Assembly: GCF_030816725.1 (NCBI RefSeq) | Contig: NZ_JAUSYG010000001.1 | Coordinates: forward strand, 3,410,001-3,474,000 | Direction: 5' to 3' | Origin: Pseudarthrobacter defluvii | GTDB taxonomy: Bacteria > Actinomycetota > Actinomycetes > Actinomycetales > Micrococcaceae | DNA length: 64,000 nucleotides | Shown: one piece after another, positions 26,873 through 35,132 of the stretch | How positions within the stretch are numbered: position 1 is the first letter of the stretch | Layout: the number at the start of each line of letters is the position of its first letter | Notes under the pieces: generated by a model | What the model was told of the DNA's origin: nothing | What the model saw: only the letters and a program-made list of their open reading frames with translations | Database searches by the model: none | Position numbers and translations under genes: made by a program

Positions 26873-27886
26873 CTACTTGTAGAGGTCGGGCTTGGGGGCC
26901 AGCTTCACGGCGACCTTTTCGCCGTTCTTCTGCGCCTCGACGCCTGCCTCGCAGCATGCCGCGGTGGCGTATCCGTCCCAGGCGGAGGGGCCGCCGATTT
27001 CGCCCTTAAGTGCCGCGTCCACCCATGACTGGATTTCGACGTCGTACGCCGCACCGAAGCGCTCCTCGAAGCCGGGGGTGACGTTGCCGCCCCAGCGGCC
27101 CGAGCTGCGGGTGTAGGGGCCCTTGTCGCCGCCGATGCTGACGATGCCGTCTTCGAAGGATGCCTGGGTGGCCACCTCGTAGCCGAACTTGGCGTTGACG
27201 TAGATTTCGACGTCGGCCAGGACACCGGACTCGGTCTCGAGCAGGACGTGCTGGGGGTCGTGCTGGCCGTTCGGGGCGTTCCGGGTGGCCTTGCCCAGAC
27301 GGACCTGGATGCTGGTGATTTCCTCGCCGGTGAAGAACCGGATGGCGTCGAACTCGTGGACCACGGAGTCGTTGATGAGCATCTCGTTGGTGAAGCCCTC
27401 CGGGGTGCTCGGGTTGCGGTGCTGGTGGTGCAGCATCAGCAGTTCGCCCAGTTCGTGGTTGCGGATGATCGAGCCCAAGGTGGCATATTCGGCGTCGAAG
27501 CGGCGCATGAAGCCCACCTGGATCCGCTTGTGGCCCAGCGCCACCTCGGCCTCCACGATCTTCCAGGAGGATTCGGCGTCGGGGGTGAGGGGCTTTTCAC
27601 AAAGGATGGGGATGTCCCTGGCGAGGGCCTTGAGCAGGATGCCCTCGTGCAGGAAGCCCGGGGTGGCGATCAGGACGGCATTGACGTCGCCGTTGTTGAG
27701 GGCTTCCTCGGCGTCTGCGAGCGCAACGGCGCCGGGGATGCCTTCGATGGCGGCCTGGGCGCGTGCGAGGTCCACGTCCACGACGGCGGCAACTTCGGCG
27801 CCGTGGATGCGCTTGTTGAGGCGCTGGATGTGGTCGGCGCCCATGCGGCCTGCGCCGATGACGGCCACGCGAAGGTTTTCAGTCAT
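26873..27886 (-). CDS. iolG: Myo-inositol 2-dehydrogenase
   Basis: The 337-residue Gfo/Idh/MocA-family enzyme has an N-terminal Rossmann motif VAVIGAGRMGADH (about residues 7-19) for NAD and the family EKP motif in ILCEKPLTPDAE near residue 95. The C-terminal domain carries MLINDSVVHEFDAIRF, including the conserved Asp/His pair used in hydride transfer. It oxidises myo-inositol to scyllo-inosose (2-keto-myo-inositol), the first step of the pathway encoded around it. ATG start at 27886, just after iolE in the operon. Confidence 0.93.
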   Translation of the reverse strand: MTENLRVAVIGAGRMGADHIQRLNKRIHGAEVAAVVDVDLARAQAAIEGIPGAVALADAEEALNNGDVNAVLIATPGFLHEGILLKALARDIPILCEKPLTPDAESSWKIVEAEVALGHKRIQVGFMRRFDAEYATLGSIIRNHELGELLMLHHQHRNPSTPEGFTNEMLINDSVVHEFDAIRFFTGEEITSIQVRLGKATRNAPNGQHDPQHVLLETESGVLADVEIYVNAKFGYEVATQASFEDGIVSIGGDKGPYTRSSGRWGGNVTPGFEERFGAAYDVEIQSWVDAALKGEIGGPSAWDGYATAACCEAGVEAQKNGEKVAVKLAPKPDLYK

Positions 27887-27915
27887 TGTTCTGTCCTTTG
27901 GGGTTTGTGGCGGGG

Positions 27916-28827
27916 TTAGCTGACGGCGGTGCGGGAGCCGCAGGACAGCAGGTAGTTGCGGGTGCGCTTGGCGATCGGCATGGGAACGTCGAAGGCCACG
28001 GGGTACATGTCCTGCTCCACAATGCCGAAGATGGGCCGGTCCAGGGCTTCCACGGCTTCAATCACCGCGCGCAGGTCCGGCAGGCCGTTGGGCGGTTCGG
28101 TCATGACGCCGGCCAGGTTTGCGGCGGCCCACGTCATGTTTTCCTCGTTGACCTTCTTGAGGATGTCCGGGTTGATCTGCTTCAGGTGCAGGTAGCCGAT
28201 GCGGTCCGGGTAGTTCTTGATCAGTTCCAGGCTGGAGGCGCCGCAGTATTCGGCGTGTCCAGTGTCCAGGCAGAGGTTCAGGTACTTCGGGTCGGTGGCT
28301 GCCAGCAGCGTTTCGATGTCCTCCTGCGCGCCGACGTGGGAGTCGGCGTGGGAGTGGAACTGCTGCTTCAGGCCGAAGTCCTCCAGCAGGGTCTTGCCCA
28401 GGCGGTTGTGGCCGTCGAAGAGATCGCTCCAGGCCTTTTCGCTCAACGTGCCGCTTTCCACGGCTTCGCCGGTGACGTCGTCGCGCCACATGGCCGGGAT
28501 GACCACGATGTGCTCGCCGCCCATGGCGGCCGTCAGCTCGGCCACCTTGCGGGCCGGCTCCCAGGCGGTTTCCCACTGGTCAAGGCCGCGGTGGAAGGCC
28601 GTAAACACGGTGCCGGCAGTGACCTTCAGGTCACGGGCCTTGAGTTCCTCCGCCAGCCGGGTGGGGTCCGTTGGCAGGTAGCCGTAGGGGCCCAGTTCGA
28701 TCCACTTGTAGCCGGACTCGGCCACCTCGTCGAGGAAGCGTTCCCACGGGGTCTGTTTGGGATCGTCCGCGAACCAGACGCCCCAGGAGTCCGGCGCCGT
28801 GCCGATGATCAGCTTGTTCTCAGTCAT
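27916..28827 (-). CDS. iolE: Myo-inosose-2 dehydratase
   Basis: The 303-residue TIM-barrel protein begins KLIIGTAPDSWGVWFADDP and has metal-ligand segments QQFHSHADSHVGAQED and NLCLDTGHAEYCG. IolE removes water from 2-keto-myo-inositol to give 3D-(3,5/4)-trihydroxycyclohexane-1,2-dione, the iolD substrate. Assignment rests on the match to the actinobacterial IolE N-terminus and on position between iolA and iolG. The ATG at 28827 was chosen over an earlier in-frame start because GAGAGAGA precedes it. An unusual nested palindrome lies just upstream, before the gene and after iolA. Confidence 0.9.
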   Translation of the reverse strand: MTENKLIIGTAPDSWGVWFADDPKQTPWERFLDEVAESGYKWIELGPYGYLPTDPTRLAEELKARDLKVTAGTVFTAFHRGLDQWETAWEPARKVAELTAAMGGEHIVVIPAMWRDDVTGEAVESGTLSEKAWSDLFDGHNRLGKTLLEDFGLKQQFHSHADSHVGAQEDIETLLAATDPKYLNLCLDTGHAEYCGASSLELIKNYPDRIGYLHLKQINPDILKKVNEENMTWAAANLAGVMTEPPNGLPDLRAVIEAVEALDRPIFGIVEQDMYPVAFDVPMPIAKRTRNYLLSCGSRTAVS

Positions 28828-28851
28828 GACAGCGTTGTCTCTCTCTTTGCA

Positions 28852-28909
28852 TCGATTGCTCCGTAACTGCCCTTTTGGGCGCTCAAAACGGCGTTTATGG
28901 AGCAATCGA
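28852..28909. repeat. Nested palindromic intergenic element between iolA and iolE
   Basis: The outer arms TCGATTGCTCC (28852-28862) and GGAGCAATCGA (28899-28909) are perfect 11-bp inverted repeats. Inside lies GCC-c-TTTTG...CAAAA-c-GGC, giving a second stem. The layout resembles a REP-like extragenic palindrome or an mRNA processing hairpin within the iol operon. Confidence 0.65.
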
Positions 28910-28916
28910 CGGGGGT

Positions 28917-30431
28917 TTAGTTGGAGGGGAAGTTGTAGGAGGCGCCGGAGGCGTGGTGGGTTTCGGGCCAGCGGGAGGTGACCACCTTGCCGCGGGTGTA
29001 GAAGGATACGCCTTCGGGTCCGTAAATGTGCTTGTCGCCGAAGAGGGAGGCCTTCCAGCCGCCGAAGGAGTGGTAGGCCACCGGCACCGGGAGGGGCACG
29101 TTGATGCCGATCATGCCCACAGTCACCGAACGCTGGAACTTGCGGGCTGCGGCACCGGAGGAGGTGAAGATGGCAGTGCCGTTGCCGTAGGGGTTGGCGT
29201 TGATGAGCGTGATGCCGTCCTCAAGGGTGTCCACGCGGACCACCACGAGGACGGGGCCGAAGATTTCCTCGGTGTAGGCGCTCATTTCGGTCTTGACGTG
29301 GTCGAGCACGGTGGGGCCTACCCAGAAGCCGTCTTCGTGGCCGGGGACCACCAGGTCGCGGCCGTCAACGACCATGGCGGCGCCGGCGGTTTCGGCCTCG
29401 GTGACGATCCGTACGATGCGTTCCTTGGAGGCGGGGGTGATGACCGGGCCCATTTCGGCGTCGGGTTCGGTGCCGTTGTTGACCTTCACGGCCAAGGCGC
29501 GTTCTTCGACTTTCTTGACCAGCAGGTCCGCGGCGTCACCGACGGCGACGGCGACGGAGATGGCCATGCAGCGTTCACCGGCGGAGCCGAAAGCGGCAGC
29601 GGCGAGGTGGTCGGCGGCGTTGTCCAGGTCGGCGTCGGGCAGGATAATGGCGTGGTTCTTCGCCCCGCCCAGGGCCTGGACCCGCTTGCCGTGCTTGGTG
29701 GCGGTTTCGTGGACGTACTGGGCGATCGGGGTGGAACCAACGAAGGAGATGCCGTCCACGTCCGGGTGGGTGAGCAGCCCGTCGACGGTTTCCTTGTCGC
29801 CGTGCAGGACCTGGAACACGCCGTCGGGCAGGCCAGCTTCCTTCCAGAGCTTGGCGAGCAGCAGGGAAGCGGAAGGGTCGCGTTCGGAGGGCTTGAGGAT
29901 GAACGCGTTACCGGTGGCAATGGCCATGGGTGCCATCCACAGCGGCACCATGACGGGGAAGTTGAACGGCGTGATCCCCGCGACGACGCCCAGCGGTTCG
30001 CGGAAGGAGAAGACGTCGATGCCGGTGGAGACCTGGTCCGAGTAGTCGCCCTTGAGCAGGGTGGGGACGCCACAGGCGAACTCCACGACCTCCAGGCCGC
30101 GGCCGATCTCGCCCTTGGCGTCTGAGAGGACCTTGCCGTGCTCGGCCGTGACCAGCTGGGCGAGGTCGTCCACGTGGGCGGCTACGAGTTCGCGGAACTT
30201 GAACAGCACGGCGGTGCGCTTGGCCAGGGAGATGTCGCCCCAGGTATCGGCGGCCTTGCGGGCGGCAGCGACGGCGGTGTCCAGGTCGGCCCGGTTGGCC
30301 AGGCGCAGCTCGCCGGTCACGGCCCCGGTGGCCGGGTTGTACACATTCGTGGTGCGGTCGCCCTCGCCGGCGGTCTCGGCGCCGTTGATGAAGTGGTTGA
30401 TGGTGATGGTCTCAGTGGTGGTGGCAGTCAT
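28917..30431 (-). CDS. iolA: CoA-acylating methylmalonate/malonate-semialdehyde dehydrogenase
   Basis: The 504-residue aldehyde dehydrogenase has family landmarks NFPVMVPLWMAPMAIATGNAF with KPSERDPSA (cofactor site, about 155-185), GGAKNHAIILPDAD near 255 and the catalytic Cys in SAGERCMA near 286. The MmsA/IolA clade uses CoA and NAD to turn malonate semialdehyde into acetyl-CoA and CO2, the last inositol step, and also acts on methylmalonate semialdehyde. The start at 30431 has AAGGAAGAG upstream. It is in the operon 43 bases after iolD. An alternative symbol is mmsA. Confidence 0.94.
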   Translation of the reverse strand: MTATTTETITINHFINGAETAGEGDRTTNVYNPATGAVTGELRLANRADLDTAVAAARKAADTWGDISLAKRTAVLFKFRELVAAHVDDLAQLVTAEHGKVLSDAKGEIGRGLEVVEFACGVPTLLKGDYSDQVSTGIDVFSFREPLGVVAGITPFNFPVMVPLWMAPMAIATGNAFILKPSERDPSASLLLAKLWKEAGLPDGVFQVLHGDKETVDGLLTHPDVDGISFVGSTPIAQYVHETATKHGKRVQALGGAKNHAIILPDADLDNAADHLAAAAFGSAGERCMAISVAVAVGDAADLLVKKVEERALAVKVNNGTEPDAEMGPVITPASKERIVRIVTEAETAGAAMVVDGRDLVVPGHEDGFWVGPTVLDHVKTEMSAYTEEIFGPVLVVVRVDTLEDGITLINANPYGNGTAIFTSSGAAARKFQRSVTVGMIGINVPLPVPVAYHSFGGWKASLFGDKHIYGPEGVSFYTRGKVVTSRWPETHHASGASYNFPSN

Positions 30432-30474
30432 GGGACTCTTCCTTGAGTAGTTCGAAGGGGATGGAAGTGCGGGG

Positions 30475-32451
30475 TCAGCCGAGCAGCTTGCGCTGGCGTG
30501 ACTTGTGGTCGACGTAGGTCTGGAACGCCTGCTTGGTGGAGTCCAGTTCGGAGACCTGGGAGACGGGGACATCCCACCAGGACTCGGAGGAGGGTGCGTC
30601 GAGGAGGGGGTCGGATTCGACGTGGATCAGGATCGGCCCACTGTTTTCGGGGGCGGCCTTGGCGTCCCGGATGGCCTGCTCGAGCTCGGCGATGACCTTC
30701 TCCCCCGGTTCGATCCTAATGACCTTCACGCCCAGGGACTCGGCGTTCAGGGCCAGGTCAACGGGGAGGGTCTCGCCCTCATCGAAGCTGTGCTGTTCCT
30801 CGTCCAGGGCCCGGTACTGGGTGCCGAACCGCTGGGAGCCGAGGGATTCAGAAAGCGAGCCGATGGAGGCGTAGCCGTGGTTCTGGATCAGGACCACGAT
30901 CAGCTTGATGCGCTCGGCGACGGCGGTGACCAGTTCGGTGTGCATCATCAGGTAGGAGCCGTCCCCCACCATCACGACGACGTCCCGCACCTGATCGCCT
31001 GAGGCGCCTGCCGCCGTCGTACTTGCCGCCTCGGCGATCACTGCGCGCTTGACGCCCAGGCCGCCGGGGATTTCGTAGCCCATGCAGGAGTAGGCGTATT
31101 CCACGTGGTAGCCGAACGGGTCCCGGACCCGCCACATCTTGTGCAGGTCCCCGGGCAGGGACCCAGCGGCGCAGATGACCACGTCGCGTGCGTCCATGGC
31201 CCGGTTGGTGGCGCCGATGATCTCGTTCTGGGCCGGCAGCGGGGTAAACCTCGTGTCGAAGGCCTCGTCCACGGTGGCGTTCCAGCGCTTCTTCTCCGAC
31301 GCGATCTTCTGCTCCAGGTCCGCGCCGACCCGGTAGCCGCCCAGGGCGGCGTTGAGCTTGACCAGGGCCTTCCGGGCGTCGGCAACAATCGGCAGGTGTG
31401 TGCCGTGCTTGTACGCGTCGATGGGGGCGACGTTGATGTTCACGAAGCGCACATCCGGGTTCTGGAACGCGGTCCGGGACGCGGTGGTGAAGTCCTCGTA
31501 CCGGGTGCCGATGCCGATGATCAGGTCCGCCTCGGCAGCGATGGCGTTGGCCGCCGTCGTGCCGGTGGAGCCGATGGCACCCAAGGAAAACTTGTGGTCC
31601 CACGGCAGGACGCCGACGCCGGCCTGCGTGTTCCCCACCGGGATCCCGGTCAGCTCGGCCAGTTTGGCGAGTTCGTCGTTGGCGTAGGCGTAGAGGACGC
31701 CGCCGCCGGCGATGATCAGCGGACGCTTCGCGGCGCGGATGGCTGCCGCGGCACGGGCGATGTCCTCGTCGTCGGCGTCGGGGCGGCGGATCCGCCACTC
31801 GCGTTCGGCGAGGAACTCCGCGGGGACGTCGAAGGCCTCAGCCTGGACGTCCTGCGGCAGCGAAATCGTCACCGCGCCGGTCTCGGCCGGGTCGGTAAGC
31901 ACGCGCAGGCCATGGTGGAACGCGGAAAACAGCTGCTCCGGCCGGTTCACGCGGTCGAAGAACTTGGACAGCGGCCGGAACGCGTCGTTGACGGTGAGGT
32001 CGTAGGCGTACGGCTGTTCCAGCTGCTGCAGCACGGGGTCAGCGGCGCGGGTGGCGAACGTGTCGCTCGGCAGCAGGAGGACCGGCAACCGGTTGGTGGT
32101 GGCCAGCGCGGCACCGGTCAGCAGGTTTGACGAACCCGGTCCGATGGAGGTGCTGATGGCGTAGGTCTGGCGGCGACGGGTGTGCCGGGCGTACCCGACG
32201 GCCTGGTGGACCTGTGCCTGCTCGTTCCGGCCCTGGTAGTACGGCATCAGGGCGGGATCCTGCTGCTGGTACTGCTTCAGCGCCTGGCCCACACCGGCCA
32301 CGTTGCCGTGCCCGAAGATCCCGAACGTGCCCGGAATGAGCCGCTCACGGTACTCCACGCCGCCCACCGAGTCCACGGTGTACTGCTTCGAAAGGTATTC
32401 GACGACGGCCTGCGCCACCGTCATTCTGCACGTTCCTGTTGTTGTGCCCAT
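30475..32451 (-). CDS. iolD: 3D-(3,5/4)-trihydroxycyclohexane-1,2-dione hydrolase
   Basis: The 658-residue TPP enzyme has the N-terminal pyrimidine-binding domain beginning MTVAQAVVEYLSKQYTVDSVGG, the conserved Glu in YQGRNEQAQVHQAVGYAR (about residues 75-92), and the Mg-TPP motif VMVGDGSYLMMHTELV with IQNHG near 480-515. IolD opens the ring of the dione to 5-deoxy-D-glucuronate. The length exceeds other TPP enzymes, as expected for IolD. The ATG at 32451 is three bases past the previous gene's stop. A second in-frame ATG lies at 32424. Confidence 0.94.
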   Translation of the reverse strand: MGTTTGTCRMTVAQAVVEYLSKQYTVDSVGGVEYRERLIPGTFGIFGHGNVAGVGQALKQYQQQDPALMPYYQGRNEQAQVHQAVGYARHTRRRQTYAISTSIGPGSSNLLTGAALATTNRLPVLLLPSDTFATRAADPVLQQLEQPYAYDLTVNDAFRPLSKFFDRVNRPEQLFSAFHHGLRVLTDPAETGAVTISLPQDVQAEAFDVPAEFLAEREWRIRRPDADDEDIARAAAAIRAAKRPLIIAGGGVLYAYANDELAKLAELTGIPVGNTQAGVGVLPWDHKFSLGAIGSTGTTAANAIAAEADLIIGIGTRYEDFTTASRTAFQNPDVRFVNINVAPIDAYKHGTHLPIVADARKALVKLNAALGGYRVGADLEQKIASEKKRWNATVDEAFDTRFTPLPAQNEIIGATNRAMDARDVVICAAGSLPGDLHKMWRVRDPFGYHVEYAYSCMGYEIPGGLGVKRAVIAEAASTTAAGASGDQVRDVVVMVGDGSYLMMHTELVTAVAERIKLIVVLIQNHGYASIGSLSESLGSQRFGTQYRALDEEQHSFDEGETLPVDLALNAESLGVKVIRIEPGEKVIAELEQAIRDAKAAPENSGPILIHVESDPLLDAPSSESWWDVPVSQVSELDSTKQAFQTYVDHKSRQRKLLG

Positions 32452-32453
32452 TG

Positions 32454-33392
32454 CTAGTTCTCCGGGAGTTCTGTGGTGTGGTGCAGGAGCGAGGCGGCCG
32501 CCGCGACGGCGCCCGCGACGTCGCCGTCGGCAGGGTAGAGCAGGGTCCGGCCCACGGTGAGTCCCCGGACGCCGGGCAGTGCCAGCGCGGCACCCCAGGT
32601 GGCGAAGACCTCGTCCTGGGACCCGTCGGGGTCACCGCCCAGCAGCACGGTGGGCATAGTGGTGGCCGCCATGACGCGTTCCATCTCCGCCACCACGGGA
32701 AGCTTCATCCAGGTGTAGGCGCTGGTGGAGCCCAGGCCTTCGGCGATGGCGATCGACTTGATCACGGCGTTGGGAGACAGGTCGTTGCGGACCCGGCCGT
32801 TCTCGCGGACCGACAGGAAGGGCTCCACCATGGCGATCAGCTTCCGCTCCGCCAGCGAGTCGATGGCCCTGGCGGTCGCTTCGAGGGTGGCCACGGTGTC
32901 GGGGTCGCCCAGGCAGATGCGGGTGAGCATCTTGCCGCCGTCAGCGCCGAGTTCCTGCAGGGCGGCGGCGGTGTGGCCGGTGAAGCGGTCATCGAATTCG
33001 TTGACCAGCCCGGACAGGCCGCCGCGGTTCATGGAGCCGAACACGAGTTTGCCGTCCAGGGCGCCGAGCAGCAGCAGGTCGTCCATGATGTCCGGGGAGG
33101 CCAGGACGCCATCAACGGCCGGGTTGGCCAGTGCGATCTGCAAACGGTCCAGCAGCTGGCGGCGGTCGGCCATGGCAACCGGATCGCTGCCGACGGCCAG
33201 GGCGCCGCGTGCCGGGTGGTCGGCGGCGACGATGAAGTTCTGCCGCCCGGCTTTCAGGCCGGGGTGCCGGCGCCGGGCCTTCGCGGCGCGGGACACGGCC
33301 TGGGGGTCTTCCAGGCGGATGGTGCTCAGGTGTTCGTAGCGCCGCGGATCATCGTCCACGGCAGTGTCAGGGGTGACAGGAGTGAGGGTCAC
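32454..33392 (-). CDS. Cgl0159-type (beta/alpha)8 aldolase, probable IolJ equivalent
   Basis: The 312-residue protein is of the Cgl0159 / deoxyribose-phosphate-aldolase-like group found in actinobacterial iol clusters. Visible conserved pieces are NFIVAADHPARGAL, MNRGGLSGLVNEFDDRFTGH, TRICLGDP, WMKLPVV with a Lys that could form a Schiff base, and VLLGGDPDG. No Zn-type IolJ is encoded nearby, so this enzyme is the likely source of dihydroxyacetone phosphate and malonate semialdehyde from 2-deoxy-5-keto-gluconate-6-phosphate. The GTG start at 33392 overlaps the iolC stop as GTGA. The reaction is inferred from context. Confidence 0.82.
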   Translation of the reverse strand: MTLTPVTPDTAVDDDPRRYEHLSTIRLEDPQAVSRAAKARRRHPGLKAGRQNFIVAADHPARGALAVGSDPVAMADRRQLLDRLQIALANPAVDGVLASPDIMDDLLLLGALDGKLVFGSMNRGGLSGLVNEFDDRFTGHTAAALQELGADGGKMLTRICLGDPDTVATLEATARAIDSLAERKLIAMVEPFLSVRENGRVRNDLSPNAVIKSIAIAEGLGSTSAYTWMKLPVVAEMERVMAATTMPTVLLGGDPDGSQDEVFATWGAALALPGVRGLTVGRTLLYPADGDVAGAVAAAASLLHHTTELPEN

Positions 33393-34405
33393 AGTGCTGC
33401 TCCTTCGGTGGCGAGCTGTGCGGCAGTGGTGCCGGGAACCGGGCGGCCGCGTTCGGCCAGCAGCGAGGTGACCTCGTCCGGCGTCGGCATCGCATCGGCG
33501 CAGGACAGGCGGGAGGCGACGATCGCGCCGGCAGCGTTGGCGTAGTCCAGGACCTGCGCCAGCGGCCAGCCGGCCAACAGCCCGTGGCAGAAGGCGCCGC
33601 CGAACGAGTCGCCGGCGCCCAGGCCGTTCAGCGTCTCGACGGGGACGGGGGCGGAAACCACGCGCTCGGTGCTGGTCTTGGCCATCACGCCTTCGGGGCC
33701 GAGTTTGACGACGGCGATCTCCACGCCGGCGGCCAGCAGCCGGTCCGCCTGCTCATCAGGGGTTCCCTCGCCCACGGCGACCGCGCATTCCTTGTCATTG
33801 CCGATGGCCACAGTGACGTGCGGCAGGATCTTTGCCACCTCGGCACGGGCCTCTTCCTCGGAGGCCCAGAACATCGGCCGGTAGTCCAGGTCCAGGACGG
33901 TGAACTGCCCCTCGGCCAGGCCCGTACGGGGACGGGCCTCATGAGCGGCAAGATGCGCGGAGCGGGAAGGCTCCTGGCACAGCCCGGTGACAGTGGACCA
34001 GAAAATTCCGGCGTTGCGGATGGCGTCCAGGTCCAGCTCTTCGGTCCTGATCTGCAGATCCGGCGCGGTGGGGAACCGTCCGTAGAAGTACAGCGGGAAC
34101 TCGTCCGTTGCCGGCTTGATCGCGCAGAAGGTCACCGCAGTCGGCCAGTCCTCTATGGGCGTAACGAAGGTGTCGTCCACGTTGAACTTACGCAGTTCAC
34201 GGTGCAGGTACTCGCCAAACGGGTCGTCCCCGGTGCGGGTGATGACGCCGGTCCGGCGGCCATGGCGGGCAGCGGCAACAGCGACGTTCGACGGTGAACC
34301 GCCAAGGTATTTGCCGAAGGAATTAACGTCCTCCAGGCCAACCCCGATGTCGTTCGGGTAGATATCAACGCTGATGCGCCCGATCGTAAGAAGCTCGTGG
34401 GTCAC
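33389..34405 (-). CDS. iolC: 5-dehydro-2-deoxygluconokinase
   Basis: The 338-residue PfkB/ribokinase-family protein shows GRISVDIYPNDIGVGLEDVNSFGKYLGGSPSNVAVAAARHG at the N-terminus and the ATP-site motif GLGAGDSFGGAF near residue 275 with the catalytic Asp. IolC phosphorylates 2-deoxy-5-keto-D-gluconate at C6. It is the first gene of the roughly 10-kb operon. GTG at 34405 is chosen because it gives the family N-terminus directly. A promoter and palindromic element lie 90-145 bases upstream. Confidence 0.94.
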   Translation of the reverse strand: MTHELLTIGRISVDIYPNDIGVGLEDVNSFGKYLGGSPSNVAVAAARHGRRTGVITRTGDDPFGEYLHRELRKFNVDDTFVTPIEDWPTAVTFCAIKPATDEFPLYFYGRFPTAPDLQIRTEELDLDAIRNAGIFWSTVTGLCQEPSRSAHLAAHEARPRTGLAEGQFTVLDLDYRPMFWASEEEARAEVAKILPHVTVAIGNDKECAVAVGEGTPDEQADRLLAAGVEIAVVKLGPEGVMAKTSTERVVSAPVPVETLNGLGAGDSFGGAFCHGLLAGWPLAQVLDYANAAGAIVASRLSCADAMPTPDEVTSLLAERGRPVPGTTAAQLATEGAAL

Positions 34406-34496
34406 GTGAATCGTGGACCTTTCTGGTGTGGAACTCGAATCCTTTGAGGGGCAGGAGTTCCGGGACTGGCAGGCCGTGGTGTGGGCCACAGGCACT

Positions 34497-34549
34497 ACTT
34501 TGCCCTAGATTGAATGTCCTGTCAAAGGTTTGTAATGACATACTTACAA
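34497..34549 (-). promoter_or_regulatory. iol operon promoter and operator
   Basis: On the minus strand TTGACA (34525-34520) and CAAAGT (34502-34497) are 17 bases apart. ATGTCCTGTCAA, read on the plus strand at 34514-34525, overlaps the -35 box. Directly upstream lies TTGTAA-TGACATAC-TTACAA (34530-34549), an inverted repeat copied in 18 of 20 positions before the tautomerase gene. Confidence 0.65.
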
Positions 34550-34563
34550 CCGAAGTTGGAGCC

Positions 34564-34585
34564 GCCCATCTCCCAACAGATGGGC
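34564..34585 (-). terminator. Hairpin after the tautomerase gene
   Basis: GCCCATCT-cccaac-AGATGGGC is a perfect 8-bp stem eight bases past the tautomerase stop. No T-run follows, so termination is plausible but not certain. Confidence 0.5.
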
Positions 34586-34592
34586 GCGGGGG

Positions 34593-34997
34593 CTACTTCT
34601 TGGGAACGGCCAATTCGCCGGTCACGTACTGCGCCCGGCCGAAGCCGAAGGACCAGTCGCCGGCAGTGTTTTCCACGTAGCCAATGAAGACGTCTTCGCC
34701 TGCAACCCCTGCCGCGGCAAGCTTCTCGGCCACGGCAGAGAACAAGCGCTGTTTGGCCTCCTGTGAGCGGCCCCCCTGGGTGAAGATCTGGATCATCACA
34801 ACTCCCCCGGTCCGCTCAAAGCCCAGTCCCGCATCCTGGGCGAAGATCTGCCCCTGGGGATGCTCAGTGAGGATATGGAAGTAATCCCGTTCCGGAATGC
34901 CGTACTCGGCGAGGATCGCGTCGTGGATACCACGACTCAGCCGCTGCAGGTCCTCGGCGGTCCGCCCTTCATTGACGTCGATGCGTACCAGTGGCAT
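34593..34997 (-). CDS. Tautomerase/MIF-superfamily enzyme
   Basis: The 134-residue protein begins MPLVRIDVNEGRT, leaving the catalytic Pro after Met removal, as in 4-oxalocrotonate tautomerase relatives. The length fits the two-motif MIF/MSAD-like subgroup with the beta-alpha-beta unit repeated (the second repeat begins near VVMIQIFTQGGRS). Substrate unknown. GGGAGG precedes the ATG. The promoter contains TTGTACTGACATACTAACAA, nearly identical to the element before iolC, suggesting co-regulation with inositol genes. A tautomerase could act on keto-enol intermediates such as the iol dione, but this is speculative. Confidence 0.85.
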   Translation of the reverse strand: MPLVRIDVNEGRTAEDLQRLSRGIHDAILAEYGIPERDYFHILTEHPQGQIFAQDAGLGFERTGGVVMIQIFTQGGRSQEAKQRLFSAVAEKLAAAGVAGEDVFIGYVENTAGDWSFGFGRAQYVTGELAVPKK

Positions 34998-35016
34998 GAA
35001 GCCCTCCCTTTATTAT

Positions 35017-35036
35017 TTGTACTGACATACTAACAA
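35017..35036. promoter_or_regulatory. Operator-like repeat before the tautomerase gene
   Basis: TTGTACTGACATACTAACAA differs from the iolC-promoter element at 34530-34549 in two of 20 positions. It lies 20 bases upstream of the tautomerase start. Confidence 0.6.
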
Positions 35037-35097
35037 AGTTGCAGCGGCTCAAACAAGATCACCCCTTGCACAACTTTCGTGGCAGGCTTATTCTTTA

Positions 35098-35115
35098 ATC
35101 AACCGGAAGGTTGAT
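35098..35115. promoter_or_regulatory. ArsR operator
   Basis: ATCAACC-ggaa-GGTTGAT is a perfect 7-bp inverted repeat 17 bases upstream of the ArsR start, the usual place for autorepression. Confidence 0.7.
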
Positions 35116-35132
35116 AAACAAAGAGGTTGAAT

